From NCBI RefSeq assembly GCF_014202505.1, contig NZ_JACHGW010000009.1:1-64000 (forward strand): a stretch of DNA of 64,000 nucleotides, read 5' to 3'. Shown here piece by piece: positions 17,866 to 26,434 of this stretch. This DNA comes from Armatimonas rosea (lineage in GTDB: Bacteria; Armatimonadota; Armatimonadia; Armatimonadales; Armatimonadaceae). The position numbers and the translations under genes were made by a program. Numbering within the stretch: the stretch's first letter is position 1; every line of letters begins with the position of its first letter. The notes beneath the pieces were generated by a model. The model was not told the DNA's origin and searched no databases. It saw nothing but the letters and a program-made list of their open reading frames with translations.

Positions 17866-18969
17866 ATGATGCCAATAGTTCTGACCCACTACATGCCCTG
17901 GTTTGTTGCTAAGCCCTTTCGTGCCGTATGGGGTTGGCACTGGACGATGAACACCTTCAATCCTGAGAGGCAAGTCAGTGGGAAGGAGAGTCAAGACAAG
18001 CGGGAGATAGCATCGCACTACTACCCACTGATCGGCCCCTACGACTCGGGCGACCCTGCGGTGCTGGAGTACCATCTCCTGCTCATGAAACTCTCAGGCA
18101 TCGATGGGGTTATCGTCGATTGGTACGGCCTCAGTGACCATCTCGACTACCCCATCTTGCACCAGAACACCATCACACTCCTCAAAATCGCGGTGAAGCT
18201 GGGCCTCAAGTACGCCATCTGCTACGAAGACCAGACCATCCCACGCTTGGTTGAGGCCAAGAAACTGGCCGCTACGGAGCGAGTTGCCCATGCCCGCCGT
18301 GAGCTCTCCTGGCTCCAGCAGAACTGGCTCCGTGAGCCTGGCTATGTGCACCTTACAGGCAAGCCACTGTTGCTCTCCTTTGGCTCCGATGGCCTGACCG
18401 ACAGCGAATGGAGCGAGGTGCTGAGTAGTAAGCCAGGTGCCCCCCTCTACTTCAGCGAGCACCGCAAGCGCTCCGCCGCCACGGGGCGCTTTGACTGGCC
18501 GATCCCCAAGGACTTTCCCACGAGCCTGGATCGCTTCTACCACCCACAAGAGCGCCAGGAGCAACTCATCCCCGTCGCCTTTCCCCGGTTTCATGATTGC
18601 TACGCTGAGGGCAAGGCCCAGGCAACCTTGGGCGTGATCTCAGACGACAACGGCAAGACCTGGAAAGCGACTCTGGAGCGTGCTCTCAAGAGCGGTGCGG
18701 ACGTTATCCAGCTCGCCACCTGGAACGACTGGGGTGAGGGCACGGGGATTGAGCCCACGGTCGAGTTCGGCTACCGTGATCTTGAGGTGCTTCAGAAGCT
18801 CCGTGGCAAAAAGGCAGATCTTGCCTTACCCCTACGTCTCTACAGGCTACGGCAGAGAGTCGCACCCAAAGCAGAACTCGACACTGTCGCTCAGTTACTC
18901 GCAAGCGGAGCAACCAGTAGTGCGGCTTCTCTCCTAAAGCAGGTAGAGCAAAACGGAGCCTCTAGTTGA
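17866..18969 (+). CDS. Glycoside hydrolase family 99-like protein
   Basis: 367 residues with the GH71/GH99-like pattern: VLTHYMPWF at the start, DGVIVDWYG near residue 85 and the terminal motif TWNDWGEGTGIEPTVEFG, where the glutamates are those expected for the family. No signal peptide is visible. It follows the DUF1593 gene after 62 bp and may be read from the same or its own promoter. Related domains act on alpha-mannosides and other glycans; the substrate here is inferred only as a complex glycan. The last 40 residues form a helical tail without known relation. Confidence 0.82.
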   Translation: MMPIVLTHYMPWFVAKPFRAVWGWHWTMNTFNPERQVSGKESQDKREIASHYYPLIGPYDSGDPAVLEYHLLLMKLSGIDGVIVDWYGLSDHLDYPILHQNTITLLKIAVKLGLKYAICYEDQTIPRLVEAKKLAATERVAHARRELSWLQQNWLREPGYVHLTGKPLLLSFGSDGLTDSEWSEVLSSKPGAPLYFSEHRKRSAATGRFDWPIPKDFPTSLDRFYHPQERQEQLIPVAFPRFHDCYAEGKAQATLGVISDDNGKTWKATLERALKSGADVIQLATWNDWGEGTGIEPTVEFGYRDLEVLQKLRGKKADLALPLRLYRLRQRVAPKAELDTVAQLLASGATSSAASLLKQVEQNGASS

Positions 18970-18974
18970 GAACA

Positions 18975-19685
18975 CTAAAGGGTTTCTCGCATTACTCCTT
19001 TTAAGGGCTCTTTGAGTAGTTCGGTCAGACGGATCAGGTCCTCTTCGCTAATGTCTACAAAGGAATCCAGAGACCGAATCGCCGCCAAGACTCTCTGGTG
19101 GGTCAGCGCACTTACGTCGGAGGAATCGCCTTTCGTGCTCGGGGTCACAGAGCGATTTAGAACAGCAGGATAGCGCCGCCACTTGAACGCCCCATTGATA
19201 ACGATGGCGAGCAGTACCATTACGAGAGCATTGGTGAGCACCGGGAAGAGCACAAACTTGAAGCCAAGCTGATGAATCGCACTGCCGCCCATCACCGCCG
19301 TAAACGCCGTGGCTCCTCCTGGAGGGTGGACACATTTGAGCTGGAGCATTGCCCCTATCGAGAGTCCGACTGCGCAGGCAACGGCAAGGGGCGGATATCC
19401 AATGAGCTGGGCACACGCCACTCCAATCACAGCGGAGACAACGTGTCCCGCAATCACCGGCCAGGGCTGTGAGAGTGGCCCGTGAGGCACAGCAAAGAGC
19501 AGCACGGCACTGGCTCCGGTCGAGGCAATAACCGTGACTGCTCCCTCAGCAGGAAGCGCTAAGGCCGAGAGCACTGCCACTAGAAATACGGCGAGTCCAC
19601 CCCCAAAGAGCGCGATACTCTTTTCCAGACGACTGACTTCGACAAGCTCAACTCCGAGCCATTTATAAGCGTTTCGTAGAGACAT
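18975..19685 (-). CDS. HPP-family integral membrane protein (copy 1)
   Basis: 236 residues with about four or five membrane helices and the family signature LKCVHPPGGATAFTAV. Relatives in plant plastids and cyanobacteria have been linked to nitrite transport. The C-terminal cytosolic tail (from about residue 180) ends in SLDSFVDISEEDLIRLTELL. A close paralogue lies at 42124-42795, next to nitric-oxide and nitrate genes, and shares both the coding sequence pattern and an upstream 19-bp motif. This copy lies outside the nitrate island, tail-to-tail with the GH99-like gene. Confidence 0.9.
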   Translation of the reverse strand: MSLRNAYKWLGVELVEVSRLEKSIALFGGGLAVFLVAVLSALALPAEGAVTVIASTGASAVLLFAVPHGPLSQPWPVIAGHVVSAVIGVACAQLIGYPPLAVACAVGLSIGAMLQLKCVHPPGGATAFTAVMGGSAIHQLGFKFVLFPVLTNALVMVLLAIVINGAFKWRRYPAVLNRSVTPSTKGDSSDVSALTHQRVLAAIRSLDSFVDISEEDLIRLTELLKEPLKGVMRETL

Positions 19686-19700
19686 AAGACCTTGAGACTA

Positions 19701-19719
19701 AAATCATACCTCAATGTCC
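19701..19719 (-). promoter_or_regulatory. GGACA-N9-GATTT motif upstream of HPP copy 1
   Basis: On the minus strand the sequence reads GGACATTGAGGTATGATTT and ends 15 bp before the start codon. Three other upstream regions in the window carry the same 19-bp pattern at 33830-33848, 42060-42078 and 42812-42830. Function unknown; a shared regulator site is inferred. Confidence 0.5.
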
Positions 19720-19748
19720 TAAATTACGAGACACGTTGCGAAGCACTC

Positions 19749-21224
19749 TTAGAGCTTGCCAGGGTAGCCATTCTTTGGAATCGGTGGGACGAAGTAGTAC
19801 CCGCCCGACTCGAAGTGCATGTACTCCATCAGGCGGTCCTGACCCGTCCCGGCTTTAGGAGCACTCGGGTTCATCATGTAGCCGCGCAGAATCCCCTCAA
19901 ACTGCTTCGTAAGCGAGCCCTGAAGTGAGGCGAAGAGAAGCCCTCTTTCCTCAGGGGTGTAGTCGTAGATAAAGCCCTGACGAAGGATCTGACGGCTACG
20001 GTCCCCCTCCGCCTTGAACCGGTGCGAGCTCTCTTTGTCACCCGGAAGCCGACGCCCGCTCTGCTGCTCACGCCCGACAATCTTCTCTTGCTCGACAACC
20101 CGATGCGCAAGAAATCGCTCCTCGTCAAAGCGAATCTTAAAGAGCGTCACGTAGGTGCCGCCCTCCGCATGGTCGCCTGCGCTGCCCCCAAACACCGCCT
20201 TGTCGCGCTCGCTGCCAATAGGATTGCCCGTGCCATCGAAGAAGCCCCCCAGGAGGGGCGTGCGGCCTTCTGGGTTGGCATAACCAAAGTCGAGTGTTGG
20301 CTTCGAGATCTTGCCCGCCAGTTGCCGCCAAAGAGAGCGACAGACCTGCTGGTTGAACCAGAGGCTATCGCTGGTGACGCGCACGAGAACGTCTTTCTGT
20401 GTCGCTGCAGCATCGAAGTGGAGCGGAGCCGAGTAGGTGATGGAGTGCAGATCTTTGGGCTTGCTGGCGGCGACTCGTGGGCCAAAGCGCGCCTTCTCAT
20501 AGCAGCCTGGCCCCAGCGCGACGATAAAGGTGAAGTGTGGCTGGAAGGCCTCCCAGTGGCGCTGGCTGAAGTAGGGACGGATACCCTCGGGGATTGAGGC
20601 GACACTCTCCGGGATGCTGGGATCATCTCCTGGTTCGAGTTGCCGGCAAAAAGTATGGATGGCTTGGAGCACCTCTTGGCGCTGCTCCTCTCCCTGAACG
20701 GTCAGATTGAAGGTCGTATAGGACGCATAGGCTGGCTCATGCCCCTCGTCAAAGACAACAGGCTGACGACCTTGCCGGTGGGCACGTCGCACGAGGGGTT
20801 CTGTCAGTGCCTCTGTGGGAACACCACCTGCGGAGGGTGTGATGGTGACGGAGAGCTCTTTGGTGGGATCTTCCTCGATATTGAGTATGTAGTTTCCCGG
20901 CTCCTTGAGGGGGCTTACCTCCCGAGTGCTCTTGGGCTCAATGGGCACATCGCCAGAGAGGATTCCTGCTCCCTCCAGCGTGTAGGTCTTGTCGTCATCG
21001 TTCTGGACATTGAGAGTGGCCCCAGCGGGAAAGCTCAAGCTCGCGGGGAGAAACGCGCCATGCTGGAGGCGAAGCGCGATGCGTGCAGGGGGGCTTTGGG
21101 TTTGCGGTCGAGTGCGAGATGGGAGATGCCCCACGGTTCGCCCAAGAGCGATGCCCATCCCTAGCACCACCACGCCCCCCACAAGGAGTCGAAGATTCGT
21201 TTTCACTGAGAAGCTGTTCCGCAT
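19749..21224 (-). CDS. DyP-type heme peroxidase with N-terminal cupredoxin-like domain
   Basis: 491 residues from the ATG at 21224. A membrane anchor or signal segment (LLVGGVVVLGMGIALG) is followed by a small beta domain (about 45-115: PASLSFPAGATLNVQNDDDKTYTLEG) resembling the cupredoxin-like domain of EfeO, and then a DyP peroxidase domain (about 130-490) with the GGFFDGTGNP motif holding the distal Asp and the SRQILRQGFIYD segment near the proximal His region (SSHRF). DyP/EfeB enzymes oxidise dyes or extract iron from heme. Domain order and anchor place it outside the inner membrane. A GTG start at 21251 is also possible. Confidence 0.85.
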   Translation of the reverse strand: MRNSFSVKTNLRLLVGGVVVLGMGIALGRTVGHLPSRTRPQTQSPPARIALRLQHGAFLPASLSFPAGATLNVQNDDDKTYTLEGAGILSGDVPIEPKSTREVSPLKEPGNYILNIEEDPTKELSVTITPSAGGVPTEALTEPLVRRAHRQGRQPVVFDEGHEPAYASYTTFNLTVQGEEQRQEVLQAIHTFCRQLEPGDDPSIPESVASIPEGIRPYFSQRHWEAFQPHFTFIVALGPGCYEKARFGPRVAASKPKDLHSITYSAPLHFDAAATQKDVLVRVTSDSLWFNQQVCRSLWRQLAGKISKPTLDFGYANPEGRTPLLGGFFDGTGNPIGSERDKAVFGGSAGDHAEGGTYVTLFKIRFDEERFLAHRVVEQEKIVGREQQSGRRLPGDKESSHRFKAEGDRSRQILRQGFIYDYTPEERGLLFASLQGSLTKQFEGILRGYMMNPSAPKAGTGQDRLMEYMHFESGGYYFVPPIPKNGYPGKL

Positions 21225-21344
21225 CGCCTCTGTTAACACCTGCCACCACACCCATTACCTTAGTTTCGAGGGTCAAGCTGGTACAACAAAGCCGGAGAGG
21301 AACTTTTGAAGCCCGATTCTCGCACAACGAAAAGGAGTGAGACG

Positions 21345-21365
21345 ATGAGTGCTAAATGGATATGA
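21345..21365 (+). CDS. Six-codon leader ORF coupled to the TauE/SafE gene
   Basis: A perfect ribosome-binding site AAGGAG (about 21333-21338) precedes ATG AGT GCT AAA TGG ATA TGA (MSAKWI). Its stop codon overlaps an in-frame ATG of the permease gene (ATGA at 21362). The strongest ribosome-binding site of the region therefore serves the mini-ORF, suggesting translational coupling. Expression is not proven. Confidence 0.4.
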   Translation: MSAKWI

Positions 21366-22192
21366 TGGGGTATTCCTTAGCCACGGTTCTGGGTCTTGCG
21401 TTTTTGGGATTCGCAGTAGGAACCTTTGGCACCCTGATCGGTGCCGGTGGCGGCTTCCTTCTGGCCCCTGCCCTCCTGCTTCTCTATCCCCATGAGCGCC
21501 CCGAGACTATCACCGCAATCTCTCTTGCTGTCGTGTTTTTCAACGCGGCCTCAGGCTCCATAGCCTATGCACAGCAGAAACGCATCGACTATCGGTCGGG
21601 CTTATACTTTGCTCTGGCCTCTGTACCTGGGACTCTCCTGGGAGCCTACACCACTGGCTTCATTCCCCGTCAGACGTTCAACTTGGTCTTTGGCTGCCTG
21701 CTCTTCATTCTAGGCTGGCTGGTCTTCATCAATGCGAAGCAGAGGCTACTCTCCCCGCAGACAAGTGATCCGAAGGCAACGACCCACTGTCACCTGGTAG
21801 ACCGCAATGGTGAGGAGTACCGCTGGTTCTACTCGATGCGGCTCGGAGTCGCCATTAGCCTTGGGGTGGGCTACCTTTCCAGCCTGCTTGGCATCGGTGG
21901 TGGCATTATCCACGTCCCCGCACTAGCCCGCGTGCTACATTTCCCAGTGCGTATCGCCACCGCCACCTCACACTTTATTCTGGCACTCGTGGCGCTGATG
22001 GGCACGATCGCTCATATCGCTCTCGGAGCGTTTGCTCATGGCTCGCGGCGAACCCTGTTCCTGTCACTCGGTGTGGTTCTTGGGGCACAGTTTGGAGCAC
22101 ATCTCTCTCATCGTATCCAGGGCACCTGGATACTTCGCGCTCTGGCTAACGCGCTCTGCCTTGTTGGACTGCGCCTGCTCTTTTTGCACTGA
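21362..22192 (+). CDS. TauE/SafE-family permease
   Basis: About 276 residues with eight predicted membrane helices in two halves, each with the family's glycine-rich GAGGGFLLAP and GIGGGIIHVP segments. A cytosolic linker with a short polar region (residues about 125-155) separates the halves. The family exports sulfite, sulfonates or other organic anions. The preferred start is ATG 21362, overlapping the stop of a six-codon leader ORF; ATGs at 21356 and 21365 are alternatives. It stands alone opposite the DyP gene; there is no adjoining sulfur gene, so the substrate is open. Confidence 0.88.
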   Translation: MMGYSLATVLGLAFLGFAVGTFGTLIGAGGGFLLAPALLLLYPHERPETITAISLAVVFFNAASGSIAYAQQKRIDYRSGLYFALASVPGTLLGAYTTGFIPRQTFNLVFGCLLFILGWLVFINAKQRLLSPQTSDPKATTHCHLVDRNGEEYRWFYSMRLGVAISLGVGYLSSLLGIGGGIIHVPALARVLHFPVRIATATSHFILALVALMGTIAHIALGAFAHGSRRTLFLSLGVVLGAQFGAHLSHRIQGTWILRALANALCLVGLRLLFLH

Positions 22193-22299
22193 GAGTTTGA
22201 AGAAGGTATCAAAGAAACCTTCGTTTCAGGAGACACTTGGGAGTGTAGGGCTCCTCTGGGTGAGAACCTTCTGGGGCGCTCTGGCGGGTACAATCAGCC

Positions 22300-23175
22300 A
22301 TGCCCACTCCCTTCGACGCGACCACCAAAGAGCTGGTACGATTCCAGCCAGAAGACTGGCTCGCGCTCCTTGGTCTGCCACCTGAGCCCTGTGAACTGGT
22401 TGACGCAGACCTGGCAACTGTCTCCACAGAAGCTGACCGACTTATCCGCGTCAACTCCGCCAAGCCCTATCTCGTCCACATCGAGTTTCAGTCGGGGCAC
22501 GACGGATACTCGGTGCCGGGGCGGATGCTACGCTACAACGTCCTGGCGGGTGAGCAAACGGGGCTGAGTGTCCTGAGCTATGTCATCCTGCTCAGACCAG
22601 AAGCAGATAGCCCTGCTCTCACCGGAATCGTCGAGAGGTTCAGACCCGATGGCTCACGCTACCATCTCTTCGAGTTCAGTGTCATCAGGCTCTGGAAACT
22701 CACCGCCGCAGGAATCCTACGTGGCGGCCTGGCGACGCTTCCCTTGGCACTGCTAGGAGATCTTTCCGGCACCAGCCCAGAAGAGGTAGTCCAGCAAGTG
22801 GCAGAGCGCCTGAGTACAGACATTGCACCGGAGAGTATCCGCAAGCTGTGGACTTCGACCTACCTCTTGGCGGGACTGCGGTACGCGCCGGAAATTGCCG
22901 GTAAACTATTAGAGAAAGTAGCAGCACAAATGAAAGAATCCATGACATATCAGAAGATCCTCGCCGACGGTCGCGAGGAAGGCATTGCTCAAGGAGTAGT
23001 TCAGGGAGTTGCTGTGGGTGAACGCCGTCTCTTCTTGAAGATGGCTTCTCGCCGCCTGGGTGAGCCCGATGCGGCAACCCTAGCCAAAGTTGAGCTGGCC
23101 TCGGCTCTTACAATTGAAAAGTGGGCAGAGGCATTGGATCAGGTCGAGACCTGGAGTGAGCTCGTCAAAGCCTGA
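22300..23175 (+). CDS. Rpn/YhgA-like PD-(D/E)XK nuclease with DUF4351 tail
   Basis: 291 residues. The N-terminal half shows the pattern of the Rpn family: STEADRLIRV, then LVHIEFQSGHDGYSVPGRML with the E-x-Q of a PD-(D/E)XK active site. A glycine-rich helix (GREEGIAQGVVQGVAVGE) leads to a C-terminal DUF4351-like helical bundle (LKMASRRLGEPDAATLAKVE). Related Rpn proteins are DNA endonucleases that promote recombination, and related families are very numerous in some phyla. It is a single gene ending in front of a strong hairpin. Confidence 0.8.
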   Translation: MPTPFDATTKELVRFQPEDWLALLGLPPEPCELVDADLATVSTEADRLIRVNSAKPYLVHIEFQSGHDGYSVPGRMLRYNVLAGEQTGLSVLSYVILLRPEADSPALTGIVERFRPDGSRYHLFEFSVIRLWKLTAAGILRGGLATLPLALLGDLSGTSPEEVVQQVAERLSTDIAPESIRKLWTSTYLLAGLRYAPEIAGKLLEKVAAQMKESMTYQKILADGREEGIAQGVVQGVAVGERRLFLKMASRRLGEPDAATLAKVELASALTIEKWAEALDQVETWSELVKA

Positions 23176-23195
23176 CCAACGACAGGGATTTCCAG

Positions 23196-23237
23196 GGCGT
23201 GAGTGGTCTGTGCGAGTAGGCATAGACCACTCACGCC
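23196..23237. terminator. Strong hairpin between convergent genes
   Basis: GGCGTGAGTGGTCT and its perfect complement AGACCACTCACGCC enclose a 14-base loop. It lies between the Rpn gene and the convergent mobA gene and can act in both directions; TTCTCGTTT follows on the plus strand. Confidence 0.7.
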
Positions 23238-23309
23238 TTCTCGTTTATGGGGACGTTTTCCGCCCCTTCCCCAACTACCCATAATCAAACAAACGGTCGT
23301 TTTGACGAT

Positions 23310-23849
23310 CTATGGGGGATCTGGAGTATTGACATTTCGTAACTGGGGAATCATCGAATCGGGTAGCAGTATTTTGGCTACTCCCATACGTTCTAGTAGA
23401 TGGTGCATCGAGCGCTTACCACCCCGCAACATGTCCTCAGCCAGTTCCAGGCATGCAGGCGTATAAATCGCAAAAAGCGGCTCCAGACAAATATTCCCTT
23501 CGTCGGTTCGTGCAACGACAAGACCACTCTCCTCGGAGTGCGCTTGCCAGGTCTCCAGCAGCCATGCAATCGCGTCGTAGCGAAGATCGGGCAGGTCACA
23601 GGCTAGGAGCAACACAGGTTCAGAGACTTCTCGGAATAAGGTCACGATGCCCCCAAGTGGCCCCTGACCGGGAAGAGCATCCGGTAGAAAGGTGACATCA
23701 CTAGTAATAGAGGAAAGGCTCGTGCGTCCTACCACAACAATCGGGAGGCCAGCGGGTCGGCAGGCTTCGACGACCAATGGTAGAAATATCTCGGCTTTAT
23801 CCCGCCCAAACCGAGAGCTTTTCCCTCCCGCCAAGATCGCAATCTTCAT
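23310..23849 (-). CDS. mobA: Molybdenum cofactor guanylyltransferase
   Basis: 179 residues starting [20 protein letters not shown], the nucleotide-binding motif of MobA, with PDALPGQGPLGGI and LLACDLPDL following. It attaches GMP to molybdopterin to make the bis-MGD cofactor used by DMSO-reductase family enzymes, such as the two molybdoenzymes encoded nearby. The ATG at 23849 overlaps the stop of the upstream gene (ATGA); the longer frame upstream has no relation to MobA. It is the last gene of the leftward nitrate operon. Confidence 0.92.
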   Translation of the reverse strand: MKIAILAGGKSSRFGRDKAEIFLPLVVEACRPAGLPIVVVGRTSLSSITSDVTFLPDALPGQGPLGGIVTLFREVSEPVLLLACDLPDLRYDAIAWLLETWQAHSEESGLVVARTDEGNICLEPLFAIYTPACLELAEDMLRGGKRSMHHLLERMGVAKILLPDSMIPQLRNVNTPDPP

Positions 23850-24223
23850 GTGCAAACCGTCTTGTGCCGCTCGGCAAAACCAGGCGGAGGAGCAAAGGTT
23901 TCTGTGGATTCTTGAGCCTCTTTCGGTCGGGGGTGGGCACAAGGAAAATCCTTTTCCACAAAGAATCGATAGCTCTCCTGCACAAAATAAACCCCCTCGG
24001 TATCGGGAGCCGACAGCTCTGTGAGTGATCCGGCGCTCAAGGTTATTGTGAGAGAGCCTGGTACTGTGGAATCCAAGGCACTCTCTTCGCCGGGCTGAAC
24101 ACAGACCTGCCAGCCCCCTGGGAAGGCTGCTTTCTCACACACACTTGCGCCATCCTGAAGTAACGTAAACTCACCGGGCGTGATCCGTAGCCGCAGAGAG
24201 CCTTCCATCCAGCGCACTTTCAT
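23846..24223 (-). CDS. Small uncharacterised protein between nasA-like gene and mobA
   Basis: 125 residues starting [19 protein letters not shown], mostly beta strand, with a tail ending [12 protein letters not shown] and HKTVCT. The beginning resembles small proteins (DUF7009-like, MKIRIxGNSLRLRL pattern) that I associate with molybdoenzyme clusters; that link is from memory and only moderately sure. It overlaps both neighbours by 4 bp, so it is co-translated with the molybdoenzyme and MobA and may act in maturation of the enzyme. No catalytic motif is visible. Confidence 0.7.
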   Translation of the reverse strand: MKVRWMEGSLRLRITPGEFTLLQDGASVCEKAAFPGGWQVCVQPGEESALDSTVPGSLTITLSAGSLTELSAPDTEGVYFVQESYRFFVEKDFPCAHPRPKEAQESTETFAPPPGFAERHKTVCT

Positions 24224-26430
24224 GAGCTCGCCTCTTTCTCAGCCTCGGTTGCCTCTTCCTGTGTTGCGGGCCGCACCCGGACTGCGCTGACCTTAAACTC
24301 CGGAATCTTGGACGTGGGATCTAGGTTTCGCGCCGTGAGGAGATTTGCAGAGCGTCCCCCACCCCAGTGATAGGGAATGAAAACCGTGTCGGTACGGATT
24401 GTCTTGACAAGGCTCGCCTTAAAGGTTGCTTTCCCCCGACGGCTCTCCAGCGTCACCCACTGGCTCTGCGCGATCCCCAGGCTTACGGCCAGCTCGGGAT
24501 GGATCTCCATGAGCGGCTGAGGGTACTGCTTGACCAGCCCCGCGATGCGGCGGGTTTGCGTCCCGGAGAGGTACTGGCTGACAACCCGCCCTGTGGTCAG
24601 CCAGATGGGGTAGTCCGCATCCACGACCTCGGCAGGAGGCCGGTAGGTGATGGGGTGGAAGTGCGCCTTGCCATCGGGGGTGTGGAACTTGTGGTCCTCA
24701 AAAAGGCGCGGCGTGCCCGGATGGTCTTCGGTCGGACAGGGCCAGAAGATACCGTTGTTCTTCTCGATCTTCTCGTAGGTGATCCCGCCGTAGTCCGCCG
24801 TGCCTCCGTGGGACGCCCGCCGTAGCTCTGTGAAGATCGCCTCGGGGGAGTCAAACTGAAAGCCCTTCTCTCGCCCAAGACGCTGGGCAATGGCCTGGAG
24901 AATCTGCCAGTCTGCCTTGGCCTCGCCGGGGGGATCCACGGCCTTACGAATCCGGATCACCCGGCCCTCGGCGCTGGTGCTGGTGCCTTCGTCCTCTTCG
25001 TGAAGAGCACTGGGCAGGACGATATCGGCGTGCTGGGCGGTCTCCGAGAGGAAAAAATCCATCACGGTGTAGTGCTCTAGCCGCTCCAGTGCTTCGCGGG
25101 TGAAGTTGGCATCAGGGAGCGAGACCAGCGGGTTGAAGCAGAGCGAGAGCAGCCCCTTGATCTCGCCGTCGTGGATGGCATTCATGATCTCCTGCGCCGA
25201 GAGCCCCTTGCCGGGAATCTCACTCTCCAAGACCCCCCAGACCTCGGCGATATACTTGCGGTGCTCGGGATTGGTGATATCCCGGTTACCGGGGAGCTGG
25301 TCGCACTTATGGCCGTGCTCACGCCCGCCCTGGCCGTTGCCCTGCCCGGTGATTGTCCCGTAGCCACAGCCCGGCCTGCCGAGTCGGCCGGTTGCCAGGA
25401 CGATATTGATGCACGAGAGCACATTCTCCACGCCCTTGCTCTGGTGCTCGATGCCACGGGCATGCAGGAGAAAGCTGGTCTTGGCGGGTCCCCAGAGCTC
25501 GGCGGCTCTGACAATTAGCTCTGCCGGGACGCCGGAGTCGCGCTCGGCTTTGTCGGGGGTGTAGTCGGCGACGGTGGCCTTGGTCTCGTCCCAGCCGCTC
25601 GTGTAGCTTGCGATAAACGCCTCATCGATCCAGCCACGCTCGATCAGGACATGGAGAATCCCGTTCATCAGCGCCGAGTCGCCGCCAGGGCGCACGGGGA
25701 GATGCAGGTCGGCGGTACGCGCCAGTGGCGTGACACGCGGGTCCACCATAATGAGCTTCGCCCCTCGATCCCTTGCCCGCCAGATATAGTCGGTCGTGAT
25801 AGGCGAGCACTCCGCGATATTGCTCCCCGTCACCAAGATCACATCCGCAAGCACGATATCGTCCCAAGAGTTGGCCGCGCGGTCGATCCCAAAGGCTTTC
25901 TTATTGCCCGCCCCTGCTGAGACCATGCAGAGCCGCCCGTTGTAGTCCAGATTCGCCGTTTGGAGCGCGAGGCGTGCAAACTTGCCCACTAGATACGACT
26001 TCTCATTGGTCAGCGAGACCCCGGAGAGCATCGCGAACGCATCGTTGCCGTGGGCTTTCTGGATGCGCTGGATCTGGCGCACCGTCGTATCGAGAGCTTC
26101 GTCCCAGGAGATACGCTCGAACCCTCTCCCTTCCACACGCTTCATGGGATGGAGCAAGCGATCTGGATGCTCGTTTTGCATGTAGCGCAGGATTCCCTTG
26201 GGGCAGAGCTTGCCTCGGTTAAAGGGGAAGTCCTCGCGCGGCTCAAAGCCAATCACTTTGTTGTTCTTGACCTTGAGGTTAATGCCACACTGCTGACCAC
26301 AGAAGCAGCAGTGTGTCGGCACGAGCTTATCTGGCTCGCCAGGGTACCCCCAGCCACCGGGAGGAGCAGCGTTGACATGCGGCCCGAACTGCTCGATCAG
26401 GCTCGCCATAGGAAGAGAGAGTTTTGCCAT
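24220..26430 (-). CDS. NasA-like molybdopterin nitrate reductase, catalytic subunit
   Basis: 736 residues. The N-terminal [4Fe-4S] motif is C41-x2-C44-x3-C48-x27-C76. The molybdenum ligand is expected to be C168 in [12 protein letters not shown], matching the SRLCM-S-AVAG motif of assimilatory NasA/NapA-type enzymes. The C-terminal molydopterin-binding domain begins around [21 protein letters not shown]. No Tat signal is present, so the enzyme should be cytoplasmic. It lacks the C-terminal [2Fe-2S] and FAD regions of some NasA proteins. In this operon it could receive electrons from the Fe-S/Rieske/NarI-like proteins instead of NADH. Nitrate is the likely substrate given two NarK genes in the operon. 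Confidence 0.85.
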   Translation of the reverse strand: MAKLSLPMASLIEQFGPHVNAAPPGGWGYPGEPDKLVPTHCCFCGQQCGINLKVKNNKVIGFEPREDFPFNRGKLCPKGILRYMQNEHPDRLLHPMKRVEGRGFERISWDEALDTTVRQIQRIQKAHGNDAFAMLSGVSLTNEKSYLVGKFARLALQTANLDYNGRLCMVSAGAGNKKAFGIDRAANSWDDIVLADVILVTGSNIAECSPITTDYIWRARDRGAKLIMVDPRVTPLARTADLHLPVRPGGDSALMNGILHVLIERGWIDEAFIASYTSGWDETKATVADYTPDKAERDSGVPAELIVRAAELWGPAKTSFLLHARGIEHQSKGVENVLSCINIVLATGRLGRPGCGYGTITGQGNGQGGREHGHKCDQLPGNRDITNPEHRKYIAEVWGVLESEIPGKGLSAQEIMNAIHDGEIKGLLSLCFNPLVSLPDANFTREALERLEHYTVMDFFLSETAQHADIVLPSALHEEDEGTSTSAEGRVIRIRKAVDPPGEAKADWQILQAIAQRLGREKGFQFDSPEAIFTELRRASHGGTADYGGITYEKIEKNNGIFWPCPTEDHPGTPRLFEDHKFHTPDGKAHFHPITYRPPAEVVDADYPIWLTTGRVVSQYLSGTQTRRIAGLVKQYPQPLMEIHPELAVSLGIAQSQWVTLESRRGKATFKASLVKTIRTDTVFIPYHWGGGRSANLLTARNLDPTSKIPEFKVSAVRVRPATQEEATEAEKEASS

Positions 26431-26434
26431 AGAT

